64,000 nucleotides of DNA from the NCBI RefSeq assembly GCF_025359345.1, contig NZ_JANYGQ010000017.1:124001-188000 (forward strand). Reading direction: 5' to 3'. The notes below the pieces were generated by a model. It was not told the origin of the DNA, did no database searches, and worked only from the letters and a program-made list of their open reading frames with translations. Shown in pieces: positions 40,276 to 48,045 of this stretch (position 1 is the first letter of the stretch; the number at the start of each line of letters is the position of its first letter). This stretch comes from Mucilaginibacter sp. GTDB lineage: Bacteria; Bacteroidota; Bacteroidia; Sphingobacteriales; Sphingobacteriaceae. The translations under genes were made by a program, and so were the position numbers.

Positions 40276-41685
40276 TTAAAGTTCCTCTGCCAACTCAATC
40301 GCCTTCCTTAATGCAGCTATCTTGTTATCAACCTCCTTTAACTCGCTTTCGGCAATTGAGCCGGCCACAATGCCGGCACCGGCCTGGTAATGCAGGGTGC
40401 TGTTTTTGCTTAAAAACGAGCGTATCATAATGGCATGGTTAAAGTCGCCGTTAAAGCCAAGGAAACCGATGGCGCCGCTGTAAAAGCTGCGTTTTGTTTT
40501 TTCGTTTTCATCGATGATTTCCATAGCCCGGTATTTTGGTGCCCCGCTCAGGGTGCCGGCCGGGTAAGTATCTGCCACCACTTTGAACGACGATACACCG
40601 GGAAGCAGCTTGCCGCTTACGTGAGACACCAAATGTATCAAGTGCGAATAATATTGTACTTCCTTAAATGCTTTCACGGTAACATCGCCGCAATGGCGGC
40701 TCAAATCGTTACGGGCCAAATCAACCAGCATCACATGCTCGGCCGATTCTTTAGGGTCGTTCTCCAGCTGGCGGGCTATTTCGGCATCCTTTTCGTCATC
40801 ACCGCTGCGTTTAAATGTTCCGGCAATCGGGAATATGCTGGCTACCTCATTTTTAACGGTTATCTGCGCCTCGGGCGATGAACCGAATATCCTGAAGTCA
40901 CCATAGTCAAAATAAAATAAATACGGCGATGGGTTAATCGACCGCAATGCCCTGTACACATTAAATTCATCGCCTAAAAACTTCTTAGAAAAACCGCGCG
41001 ACGGCACGATCTGGAACACATCGCCCCGGTAAATGTGCTGTTTCATTTTCTCCACCACAGCCATAAATTCTTCTCCGGTCAAATTTGATTGCTCAGCGTC
41101 CTTGCTTTCAAAACGGTACTCCGGGAAGTTTTTATTGCGGATAAGGTCGGCCAGTTTTTCGAGGCCATTGTTATCCGCTTCGCCTTCGGGCTGGTTATGG
41201 AAAATGTACAATTCGTTTTTAAAGTGATCGATGGCGATAATATACCGGTAAATATGGTATTGCATCACCGGGATCTTGCGGCTGGTATCGGCACTTTCCT
41301 TCAGTTTGATGGTTTCAAAATGCTCAACGGCTTCGTGCGTAAAATACCCGAATATCCCGTTCGAAATAATTTTGCCCGGATAGGGAACTGTATCGAAGCT
41401 GCCAATAAAATCGTTTATTTTACTGATCAGGTCGAAATCGCCGGGCGCGTAATTGTCTTCGCTTTTATCAGGGTAGCTTACTTTAAGCGCACCCTCGTTT
41501 AAAACAAAGCCGCTTATCGGTTCGCAGCAAACATAGCTCACGCTGTTTTCGCGGCTGTGGTAGTCCGAGCTTTCCAACAGCAACGAGTTGGGGAACACAT
41601 CGCGCAGGCGCAGGTAAATGCTTACCGGGGTAGTGGTATCGGCCAGTAGCTTTTTATGCGTTGTTATTATTTTATATTTCTTCAT
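40276..41685 (-). CDS. trpE: Anthranilate synthase component I
   Basis: 469 residues. The N-terminal domain has the feedback-site motif FPNSLLLESSD, typical of tryptophan-inhibited TrpE. The chorismate-binding domain holds VFQIVPSRGFSKKF, YRALRSINPSPYLFYF, IFGSSPEAQITVKN, GTFKRSGDDEKDAEIARQL, HVMLVDLARNDL, PAGTLSGAPKYRAMEIID and AGAGIVAGS. It converts chorismate to anthranilate with ammonia from TrpG. It is preceded on the same strand by a Trp-rich leader peptide and an intrinsic terminator, so attenuation is expected. A 150-base gap separates it from trpG. Confidence 0.95.
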   Translation of the reverse strand: MKKYKIITTHKKLLADTTTPVSIYLRLRDVFPNSLLLESSDYHSRENSVSYVCCEPISGFVLNEGALKVSYPDKSEDNYAPGDFDLISKINDFIGSFDTVPYPGKIISNGIFGYFTHEAVEHFETIKLKESADTSRKIPVMQYHIYRYIIAIDHFKNELYIFHNQPEGEADNNGLEKLADLIRNKNFPEYRFESKDAEQSNLTGEEFMAVVEKMKQHIYRGDVFQIVPSRGFSKKFLGDEFNVYRALRSINPSPYLFYFDYGDFRIFGSSPEAQITVKNEVASIFPIAGTFKRSGDDEKDAEIARQLENDPKESAEHVMLVDLARNDLSRHCGDVTVKAFKEVQYYSHLIHLVSHVSGKLLPGVSSFKVVADTYPAGTLSGAPKYRAMEIIDENEKTKRSFYSGAIGFLGFNGDFNHAIMIRSFLSKNSTLHYQAGAGIVAGSIAESELKEVDNKIAALRKAIELAEEL

Positions 41686-41702
41686 ACAGTTTAAAAATGT
41701 CC

Positions 41703-41740
41703 TTAAAACAAAAAACCCAGCGAATGAGGTTCGCCGGGTT
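41703..41740 (-). terminator. trp attenuator terminator
   Basis: On the minus strand AACCC-GCGAA/TTCGC-GGGTT (one internal mismatch) closes around a CCTCA loop (41714-41740) and is followed by TTTTTTGTTTT. It lies 22 bases after the leader peptide stop and before trpE. A 5-base GCCGG in the leader can pair with CCGGC of this stem, a possible antiterminator core. Confidence 0.85.
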
Positions 41741-41761
41741 TCCTATTAGGTTTACAATTGA

Positions 41762-41842
41762 TTAATCGTTCAGATCAAAAACTTTACCGGCTGCCAAATT
41801 TAATTGGTGCCACCAGCTATTTATATGATTGATTTTGAACAT
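41762..41842 (-). CDS. trpL: trp operon leader peptide with adjacent Trp codons
   Basis: ATG 41842 to TAA 41762 encodes 26 residues (MFKINHINSWWHQLNLAAGK and six more), with two Trp codons together at positions 10-11. It is followed by an intrinsic terminator and then trpE, the classical arrangement for ribosome-mediated attenuation: with Trp-tRNA scarce the ribosome stalls at the Trp pair and the terminator is not formed. The promoter -7 box ends eight bases before the ATG, so the leader is extremely short. Confidence 0.8.
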   Translation of the reverse strand: MFKINHINSWWHQLNLAAGKVFDLND

Positions 41843-41850
41843 TACGGTCA

Positions 41851-41880
41851 CAAATTTATAAAGAAAATTGAATTGACAAA
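41851..41880 (-). promoter_or_regulatory. trp operon promoter
   Basis: On the minus strand TTTG (41877-41880), 18 bases, TAAATTTG (41851-41858): an excellent match to the Bacteroidota consensus. It drives trpL and trpE. Confidence 0.8.
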
Positions 41881-41896
41881 TTTTTTCTGCATTTTT

Positions 41897-42343
41897 TTAT
41901 GATTGTGAACCTAAAACAGGCAAATGCCCGGCCATAATGGTGCCCACAATTACTAAAAACGCTATGATATAGAATATTGCAATAGTACGGTGCTTGCTCT
42001 CGGGCAGGATAATCTTTTTTGATTTGCTGTGCCCGATAGTGATTAAAACAATGGCTATTACCATCCCCACCCAGTGTTCAACCGAAAAATAACGGGTTAC
42101 GTTATCCTTCATCGTGGTGCTATCAAAATGCACCAAAGGGCTAAAATAAAGTAGCACAATACCGATAAGCAATTGGGTGTGGGCCGATATCAGCGCGAAT
42201 AAATTGATTTTGCGGTTTGTTTCGGTATATGGCTTTTGACCGAGCCACCCCAGCAGCGACTGAATGATAGCGACCAGCACCAGCAAAAACACAATGTACC
42301 TAAAACCGGAGTGCAACTGTTTAATAATAACGTAAGTATCCAT
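41897..42343 (-). CDS. Four-helix membrane protein, cytochrome b-like family of Bacteroidota
   Basis: 148 residues with four membrane helices (about 14-33, 48-66, 86-104, 120-139). Histidines H11 (KQLHSGFRY), H55 (SAHTQLL), H90 (VEHWVGM) and H103 fall in or near the helices and could bind heme, in keeping with the 'cytochrome B' label often given to similar small proteins in this phylum. Heme binding is not proven from sequence. It ends just upstream of the trp promoter on the same strand. Confidence 0.65.
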   Translation of the reverse strand: MDTYVIIKQLHSGFRYIVFLLVLVAIIQSLLGWLGQKPYTETNRKINLFALISAHTQLLIGIVLLYFSPLVHFDSTTMKDNVTRYFSVEHWVGMVIAIVLITIGHSKSKKIILPESKHRTIAIFYIIAFLVIVGTIMAGHLPVLGSQS

Positions 42344-42428
42344 GGGAATAAAAATTTATTCGAATATACGTTTTTAGTATTAAGTGCGGCGTATTGGATC
42401 TTAACTCAGGAAATTAAACACGAATAAC

Positions 42429-42863
42429 CTAATAACTCTCACTCATCGGCGGTATGCCTTTCTCGTCAGATATGTCGGTGCTTTTTTTTTGTTTTTTTTC
42501 AAAAAGCACCTTCACCTTATCCCAAAGGCCCAAAACAACATCTTCAGATATAAAATGAGATGCCTTTTGAGAAACCAGGCCAACGAGTGTTTTTACCAGG
42601 AACCCCGAATTGCGAAAAATGGTTTTATTAAGTGCAAAGGGCAATACGAATCGCGAGATCAGCCCAACCAGATCCTGGTCGAAAAAGCTGGTGCTTTTGC
42701 CTTCGGGGGTAATAGAACGGGGGAATAGCGTGCCCAATGTAGATATGGTAGCCGAAAAGTTTCTAAACCGCTGACCAATAGCCACGCTTTGTTGCTGCTG
42801 TACTTCTTTAAGCCGATAAATTTCGCCCCTTAAATCGCTAATGTTTCTGATAGGTGAATCCAT
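42429..42863 (-). CDS. Conserved protein of the YtxH/holin-like operon, function unknown
   Basis: 144 residues. A Gln-rich coiled segment (LRGEIYRLKEVQQQQSVAIG) precedes an amphipathic helical region (GLISRFVLPFALNKTIF, FLVKTLVGLVSQKAS). It has no clear signal peptide. It follows the holin-like gene by 5 bp and is the last of three genes often seen together in Bacteroidota (YtxH, holin-like, this). I do not recognise a named family. Confidence 0.65.
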   Translation of the reverse strand: MDSPIRNISDLRGEIYRLKEVQQQQSVAIGQRFRNFSATISTLGTLFPRSITPEGKSTSFFDQDLVGLISRFVLPFALNKTIFRNSGFLVKTLVGLVSQKASHFISEDVVLGLWDKVKVLFEKKQKKSTDISDEKGIPPMSESY

Positions 42864-42868
42864 TTGGC

Positions 42869-43216
42869 TTATTGGTTTTTAAATATCTTTTGGATAAATG
42901 CATTTACAATCGGCTTTTCGATAGCGCGTTTATTATACTTAATAGCCAGGGCTATTATTAAGTATATAATGGCCACGCACCCAAATCCAATCCAGTCGGC
43001 GCCAAACAGATACGCTAAATAAAAAGCAAGGGTAAAACTGGCAAAAACAAACGCCAGTACCATCGACATTACAACTACCACATCGGCAATAAGGCTGGCT
43101 GCAATTGAAGTTCCGCCTTCAATGGCCTGGTATTTTGCCAGCTTAATACGTGTTTCGGCGTAATCTAAAAGCTGTTCGATAATTGGTTGTGGAGGGGTCT
43201 CTTTTTCGGGTTCCAT
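42869..43216 (-). CDS. Holin-like (Phage_holin_3_6 / Holin-X type) membrane protein
   Basis: 115 residues. An amphipathic N-terminus (EQLLDYAETRIKLAKYQAIE) is followed by two membrane helices at about 42-64 and 68-90. The ETRIKLAKY opening is characteristic of the Holin-X type proteins found in bacterial stress operons, not in lytic phages. There is no phage gene nearby, so a lysis role is unlikely; an envelope role is more likely. It is followed at 5 bp by the 144-residue gene. Confidence 0.75.
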   Translation of the reverse strand: MEPEKETPPQPIIEQLLDYAETRIKLAKYQAIEGGTSIAASLIADVVVVMSMVLAFVFASFTLAFYLAYLFGADWIGFGCVAIIYLIIALAIKYNKRAIEKPIVNAFIQKIFKNQ

Positions 43217-43224
43217 AAGGCATT

Positions 43225-43312
43225 ATAGTCTTTAGTCCTAAGTCCCAAGTCTAAAGTCTTAGGTCAAAAAAATTAAGACTTTAGACTTTAAACTTACGAC
43301 TAATGACTTATT
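43225..43312. repeat. Intergenic inverted repeat, AGTCTTTAGTCC-word family
   Basis: The left arm 43225-43265 (TAGTCTTTAGTCCTAAGTCC..) pairs with the right arm 43272-43312 (AAGACTTTAGACTTTAAAC..) around an A-rich loop. It shares words with 12341 and 60431. It lies inside the YtxH/holin operon. Confidence 0.8.
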
Positions 43313-43578
43313 TATGCGTGTTCCAAATCGTCCTGGTACTCTTCTTCGGCGCTGCTTATTTTTGATTTGATGTTGCCAACAACTTTATCTTTTAAACTCA
43401 TCAGGTTTTCAATTTCGGCCGATGCTGTTTCTTTTATCGAGTCGCCAAGGTTTTTTAATGAATCGGCAAGCTTATCACGTGTTTCAGTCCCTTTATCCGG
43501 AGCAAATAATACACCTAAAGCTGCCCCAGCCGCCAGCCCTACCAGCAAAGCGACTACTACTTTTGTGTTATCGTTCAT
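43312..43578 (-). CDS. YtxH domain protein
   Basis: 88 residues. A glycine-rich membrane helix (VVVALLVGLAAGAALGVLFAP) followed by the YtxH signature DKGTETRDKLADSLKNLGDS and an amphipathic acidic tail. Such proteins are stress- or salt-induced membrane-associated helices. First gene of the three-gene operon running to 42429, with an inverted repeat between it and the holin-like gene. Confidence 0.82.
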   Translation of the reverse strand: MNDNTKVVVALLVGLAAGAALGVLFAPDKGTETRDKLADSLKNLGDSIKETASAEIENLMSLKDKVVGNIKSKISSAEEEYQDDLEHA

Positions 43579-43647
43579 ATACTATTAATTTTTAAGTTGA
43601 CTAATTGTTTTGATTTTGATTAAATATATTCCTTTTTGTTACTGCTT

Positions 43648-43801
43648 AGTTCATGGTTGATGGTTCATAGTTCGTAGCAGTTTGCTTGTTGCGTATGTTA
43701 TTTCAGCGGTAGCTAAAGCAAATTTAAGCTATTTTTTTGGCCCTTGAACTATCATCCATGAACATTTCCGGCCATGAACTATGAACCATCAACCATGAAC
43801 T
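43648..43801. repeat. Near-perfect long inverted repeat, GTTCATGG-word family
   Basis: The arms AGTTCATGGTTGATGGTTCA (43648..43677) and its reverse (43771..43801) differ at about three of 30 positions. Each arm is a string of GTTCATGG/GTTGATGG/GTTCATAG near-repeats. The 90-base loop contains nothing obvious except another CATGAAC word. Confidence 0.88.
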
Positions 43802-43812
43802 CCTCAACTTTC

Positions 43813-44856
43813 TCATCCATCCGGTCCGGTCCTTATCCGCTCCAGCCTGTCGGCGGCAAGGCGGTTGGTTTCGTATATTTCCAATAATAACAAAAAATAC
43901 GACAATAGCAGCGGCCCAAATACCAAGCCAAGGATTCCAAACAATGGTATACCTATAAAAACACCTATAATTGATATTATGGGGTGCGTGTTGCCCACCC
44001 GGCGGTTTATAATCACCCTTAAAACATTGTCGACGTTACCGATAAACAACAACCCAAATGCCATTAACGACACACCTTTTAAGGTGTGGCCACCGGCGAT
44101 CAATATAATACCAAAAGGGATGGTTAAAGTCGGTGCGCCTACCACTGGCAAAAAAGATATAAATACACCAATTACACCCCAAAAAATAGCGTCAGGCAAG
44201 CCGAAGGCATAAAAGCCCATGCTTAATAAGGAGCCCTGCACTAATGCTATTAAACCCTGGCCCAACACATTTGAGTAAGTGGCATTGCGCAAAGCAATGG
44301 CAAATTTTATAGCATGCTGCTCGCGGAAGGGAGCGTATTTTAATAAGGCTGCTTCAAACTCATGTATCTGGGTAAACATAAAATACATCAGGAAATACAT
44401 CACCAGCAATACCAACAAAATATTTGCTGCGCTGCCTAAAATAGACGGGAACAACTCCGTCGCATAAGCACCTAATTTCTGTAGCGTATTTTCGGCAATG
44501 TGCGGCTGGTTAAAGTTGTAACCGGCATAATCGTCAATTTTATCGACCCACTCCTGCAGGTTGAATGATTCCTTATTTATACTGCCGATTTTGCCTACTA
44601 CCATAATACTCAGGCTCATCATCGGGATGATGATAACAATCAGCGAGGTGAAAATTATAAGTAAAGCTACCAGCGATTTGTTCCAGCCTTTTACTTCAAC
44701 CAGGTGGAGGTATATAGGCCTGAATATGGTGAAAAATACGATTGCTCCTAATACCGAGCTAAAAAGACTGGTTAGCGCATATAATAAAAAGCAGCCCAAT
44801 ATAATGATGGCTGTAAGTATGATATTATTGCGCTGTTTATAGTTAAAAACTGACAT
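43813..44856 (-). CDS. AI-2E family transporter (YdiK/TqsA-like)
   Basis: 347 residues with about eight membrane helices. The family signatures are present: two N-terminal helices (IILTAIIILGCFLLYALTSLF), then GQGLIALVQGSLLSMGFYAFGLPDAIFWGVIGVF, and the C-terminal GNVDNVLRVIINRRVGNTHPIISIIGVF with FGPLLLSYFLLLLEIY. Members move small solutes, autoinducer-2 or ions; the substrate here is unknown. Confidence 0.9.
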   Translation of the reverse strand: MSVFNYKQRNNIILTAIIILGCFLLYALTSLFSSVLGAIVFFTIFRPIYLHLVEVKGWNKSLVALLIIFTSLIVIIIPMMSLSIMVVGKIGSINKESFNLQEWVDKIDDYAGYNFNQPHIAENTLQKLGAYATELFPSILGSAANILLVLLVMYFLMYFMFTQIHEFEAALLKYAPFREQHAIKFAIALRNATYSNVLGQGLIALVQGSLLSMGFYAFGLPDAIFWGVIGVFISFLPVVGAPTLTIPFGIILIAGGHTLKGVSLMAFGLLFIGNVDNVLRVIINRRVGNTHPIISIIGVFIGIPLFGILGLVFGPLLLSYFLLLLEIYETNRLAADRLERIRTGPDG

Positions 44857-45154
44857 TAAGGCCTAAATTACACCTATATAACGTAATGGCTGTAAAATGT
44901 TTTGGGGAAGGAAGAATTTAATTGGATAGGAGTTCGAAAGTCGGAACAATCCGAAAAGTTGGCGAAGAGCGAAAGATTAAATGAACAATATACTGGCAGC
45001 GTGTTTTCTACGCAACCGGGTTGAAACCCGGCGCTACAATATGGGCCGAGCCGATGGCTCTGTAAAAATCTTCAAAATCAGGTTTGAGTAACGTCGGCGC
45101 AGCCAGGGGTTGTAAAATCAGTGCAGCGTCTTTCGGACTTTTCCGACTTCCTGA
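44857..45154. other. Gene-free gap with a wide inverted repeat and a CCGGGTTGAAACCCGG palindrome
   Basis: The outer arms lie at about 44930-44975 and 45123-45160 (AGTCGGAA.. and ..TTCCGACT words). In the middle are CCGGGTTGAAACCCGG with GCGCTACAAT (about 45016-45044) and GGCCGAGCCGATGGCTC. No gene is seen. Confidence 0.65.
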
Positions 45155-45382
45155 CTACTCCGCCTCTCTTAACAACGTATCAATTTTAGCCGAGCTTAAT
45201 GATATCGAATCAAGGTAAAAAATACAATCGGGGGTAAGGTCGGGGATTTCGTAGCGCAGCTGCTCAATGGCCAGTAAAATATTCGAAAGCTGATTTTTTA
45301 CATCATGCTTAAGCGCCCGCAGTGGTTCGTTATTTGCTGATACTGCGGATTGTTTGTTTTGAACTTTGGCAGCTGCTTTCAT
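45155..45382 (-). CDS. Stand-alone DHp-like histidine protein next to an NtrC regulator
   Basis: 75 residues. The segment EPLRALKHDVKNQLSNILLAIEQLR reads like a histidine-kinase H-box (H26, followed by D/E-x-x-N), and the rest forms a second helix (IFYLDSISLSSAKIDTLLRE), as in a DHp dimerisation hairpin. There is no ATPase domain, no receiver and no membrane helix. Its start lies 1 bp beyond the stop of the NtrC-type gene, so the two are in one transcript. It may be a phosphotransfer partner or a decoy; this is inference from the motif. Confidence 0.65.
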   Translation of the reverse strand: MKAAAKVQNKQSAVSANNEPLRALKHDVKNQLSNILLAIEQLRYEIPDLTPDCIFYLDSISLSSAKIDTLLREAE

Positions 45383-45383
45383 G

Positions 45384-46802
45384 TCACTTAATATTAATGG
45401 CCTTCATTTTATTATACAAAGTTTTGCGGTCGATGTTTAATATCTCGGCGGCCCTAGTTTTATTAAAATTAACTTCCCTTAACACTTTTAATATCGTTTC
45501 GTACTCGGCCTCAAGGGCGGCATTTTTTAAATCGTGCCTGTTCTCCTTTATCTCGTGCATCTCTGCCACAGGCGAATAATCATAGATGGGCGCCTTAAAG
45601 TTTGATATCTCCAGCGGCAGGGTTTTCATGGTTATTTCGTTACCCTCTGTTAACAGGGTGGCGCGGCGTACAACATTTTTCATCTCGCGGATGTTACCCT
45701 GCCAGCGGTAGTTCATGAAGCATTCGATAACTTCGGGCGAAAATGTAGTAACATTGCGGCTGAGCTCCTGGTTGGCCATCCTTAAAAAATGATCGGCCAG
45801 CAGCATAATATCGCCGCCGCGCTCACGCAGTGGCGGTATAAAAATGCTGAACTCGTTAAACCTATGGTATAAATCTTCGCGGAACTTGCCTTTTTGTATA
45901 CCATCCTGCAAATTCTCGTTGGTGGCTATTATAATACGGACATCCAAATTAATTTCTTTGGTGCTGCCTATGCGTTTTACTTTGCGTTCCTGTACGGTAC
46001 GAAGTAATGCGGCCTGTATTTCGTAACTCAGGTTGCCTACCTCGTCTAAAAACAAAGTTCCGCCATTGGCCATTTCAAAGTGGCCTATTTTGGTATACAA
46101 AGCGCCGGTAAACGAGCCTTTTTCGTGGCCAAAAAATTCGCTTGCTGCAAGTTCTTTGGTAAGCGAACCGCAATCCATTGCTATAAAGGGTTGATTATAG
46201 CGCGGGCTGCTGAGGTGTATGCTTTTAGCAACCGACTCTTTGCCCGTACCGCTTTCGCCCAAAATAATAACACTGTAATTGGTCGGGGCAACCAATTCAA
46301 TCTGGCGGGCCAGTTCTTTTGATACTTTGCTGGTGCCTGTTACAAATTCGTTATTAAATGCCTGCTTTTTATTTTCGCGGCTTGAGGTGCTTGGCTTATC
46401 GTAACCTGCGGTTTCTGATTCTTTATCTTCAACCAAAGCATGATGTGTGTCTATAGCTTTGGTTATGGTATTTAAAATTTCATCTGGATATAGCGGCTTT
46501 GTGATGTAATCGTAAGCCCCCATTTTTATCAGCTCCACAGCCATCTTGATGTCCGAGTAACCTGTAATAATAATAACCCCGGTTTTAGGGTATTGCGTTT
46601 TAATGTTTTTAAGCATTTCGCGGCCATCGGTATCCTCCAGCCTGAAGTCACAAAGTACAAGGTTAAAGTTCCCGTTTTTAAGGTACTCCATACCAATTGT
46701 ACCGGTTGAGGCCGTAGTAACATCAAAGCCATTGCGCGCTAAAAATTTTGACAGTAATAACGCAACGTTTACTTCATCATCAATGATGAGAATTTTCTTC
46801 AT
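45384..46802 (-). CDS. Sigma-54-dependent response regulator, NtrC family
   Basis: 472 residues. Receiver with D8-D9 and phospho-acceptor D52 (VLCDFRLEDTDG) and K in ITKPLYP; AAA+ with Walker A GESGTGKE, GSFTGA (S in place of A of the canonical GAFTGA) and GGTLFLDEVGNL; a Fis helix-turn-helix with NKTRAAEILNIDRKTLYNKM. It is very similar in layout to the protein at 274-1608. No kinase lies beside it; the 75-residue H-box protein follows it. Confidence 0.93.
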   Translation of the reverse strand: MKKILIIDDEVNVALLLSKFLARNGFDVTTASTGTIGMEYLKNGNFNLVLCDFRLEDTDGREMLKNIKTQYPKTGVIIITGYSDIKMAVELIKMGAYDYITKPLYPDEILNTITKAIDTHHALVEDKESETAGYDKPSTSSRENKKQAFNNEFVTGTSKVSKELARQIELVAPTNYSVIILGESGTGKESVAKSIHLSSPRYNQPFIAMDCGSLTKELAASEFFGHEKGSFTGALYTKIGHFEMANGGTLFLDEVGNLSYEIQAALLRTVQERKVKRIGSTKEINLDVRIIIATNENLQDGIQKGKFREDLYHRFNEFSIFIPPLRERGGDIMLLADHFLRMANQELSRNVTTFSPEVIECFMNYRWQGNIREMKNVVRRATLLTEGNEITMKTLPLEISNFKAPIYDYSPVAEMHEIKENRHDLKNAALEAEYETILKVLREVNFNKTRAAEILNIDRKTLYNKMKAINIK

Positions 46803-46925
46803 AATGCAATAACAGTTTACTATAAAAGCGGCTTTTTTAAGCGTTGATTAAACACGCTGGTTCGCTAATTTATAAATTTAATTCCATCATACGTTTATCC
46901 TCACTAAAAAGTTATATAAACTAAA

Positions 46926-46947
46926 AAAAGAGGCCGGGGCCTCTTTT
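46926..46947. terminator. Terminator-like palindrome AAAAGAGGCC/GGCCTCTTTT
   Basis: Ten-base arms with a 2-base centre, and A/T runs on both sides. It lies between the NtrC-type gene start and the barrel protein gene end, so it could end the barrel gene transcript on the minus strand. Confidence 0.65.
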
Positions 46948-46984
46948 AATTTTATAGGTAGATGAGTGGGGAAAAGAGTTGAAA

Positions 46985-47082
46985 ATCAAGAGTCAAGAGC
47001 CAATAACCAAGATAAGCTTCATTTATTGGCAAACTATGCTTTTTTTATCCTGGCTCTTGATTCTTGACTCTTGGTTCTATTC
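46985..47082. repeat. Intergenic inverted repeat, TCAAGAG-word family
   Basis: The left arm AATCAAGAGTCAAGAGCCAA and the right arm TTGATTCTTGACTCTTGG pair imperfectly; each is built of TCAAGAG words. It lies directly after the stop of the barrel gene at 47091. Confidence 0.8.
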
Positions 47083-47090
47083 TTCTTCGA

Positions 47091-47711
47091 TTACAGCCCG
47101 AAGCCGTAAGCAACGCGCAAGCCAACAAAGTTTACTTTGCTATCGCTAACACTGCTTACAAATTTGGTTGAACCTTCGTACCTTACACCTGCATCGATAA
47201 CGTTTTTACCACCCAACTGAAACTGGTAACCAATTTGCGGCGCATAAATAAATGCAGCCGATTTATCGAAACCAACATCACTTTTGTTTAAAGCAAACGC
47301 AGCACCAGCTTCGCCCTGTACGTAAAAGTTAGGTACTAAAAAGTATTTTAAACCGGCTTTAACAGGCAGCAATTGGATGTTTGTAGCATCACTTGTTATA
47401 ACGCCACCAGGAGTAACAAAGCGCAGATCTTTTTTCCCCTGGATACTGTTGTAGCCTGCGTTAACAGTTACAAACAGGTTTTGCGCAACAGGGATATCGG
47501 CCTGTACCGAACCGCCAATGTTCCAGTTGTATGAATCAGATAATTTACCTGTCGGGATACCCGCGTCAACACCTATGCTTAAAATTACCCCGTTTGATGA
47601 GTTTGTAGTTTTTGTGGTAGAAGTTGTGGTAGTTGCAGTTTGTGCTTTTGCGCCCAATGCTAAACCGGCAAAAGCTAAAACCAAGGCTGAAATTTTTAAT
47701 GTACTTTTCAT
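47091..47711 (-). CDS. Outer-membrane beta-barrel protein
   Basis: 206 residues with a signal peptide ending at GAKA-Q. The mature protein has alternating-strand segments typical of the small outer-membrane barrel families of Bacteroidota (VILSIGVDAGIPTGKLSDSY, LFVTVNAGYNSIQG, YFLVPNFYVQGEAGAAFAL, NVIDAGVRYEGSTKFV) and ends in a terminal strand VGLRVAYGFGL. A run of Thr/Ser follows the signal (TATTTTSTTKTT). The function cannot be told. Confidence 0.82.
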   Translation of the reverse strand: MKSTLKISALVLAFAGLALGAKAQTATTTTSTTKTTNSSNGVILSIGVDAGIPTGKLSDSYNWNIGGSVQADIPVAQNLFVTVNAGYNSIQGKKDLRFVTPGGVITSDATNIQLLPVKAGLKYFLVPNFYVQGEAGAAFALNKSDVGFDKSAAFIYAPQIGYQFQLGGKNVIDAGVRYEGSTKFVSSVSDSKVNFVGLRVAYGFGL

Positions 47712-48045
47712 GACTATATGTATTATTTATTGTTGTGTTTTAATTAACACGGGGCAAAGTAACAGCACAATTTAACACGATTTTTCATCCAATTGTCACG
47801 ATTATTCAATCGTTTGATTAACAGTAAATTAATTTTTGACCACTTTGGTACAATAGTCAGGGGAAAGTAAAATAGCGGTTAAATTGCCCTGTTGATGTCA
47901 GATTTAGCACGCTAGGCACGGTAATATTTGAAGCCTTGGGATACGATTTATGCGCGAAAAAAGGGGAAAAAGTGAATATAGCTGTTTATTGATCGCGCAA
48001 TTGACAATTACGATTAACGAGACCAGGCTTGTAGGAGATGGCTTT
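47712..48045. other. Gene-free gap, nothing recognised
   Basis: About 330 bases between the barrel gene and the crotonase gene. AT-rich near the barrel start (likely its promoter region), otherwise without a palindrome, repeat or reading frame I can support. Confidence 0.5.

Noticed and set aside
42869..43216. Reading the holin-like gene as evidence of a prophage
   Set aside because: No phage structural, integrase or lysis genes nearby; the gene lies in a YtxH-type stress operon.
47026..47045. Sigma-54 type -24/-12 promoter near TTGGCA..TGC
   Set aside because: The spacing between GG and GC is 8 instead of 10, and it lies in a palindromic repeat.
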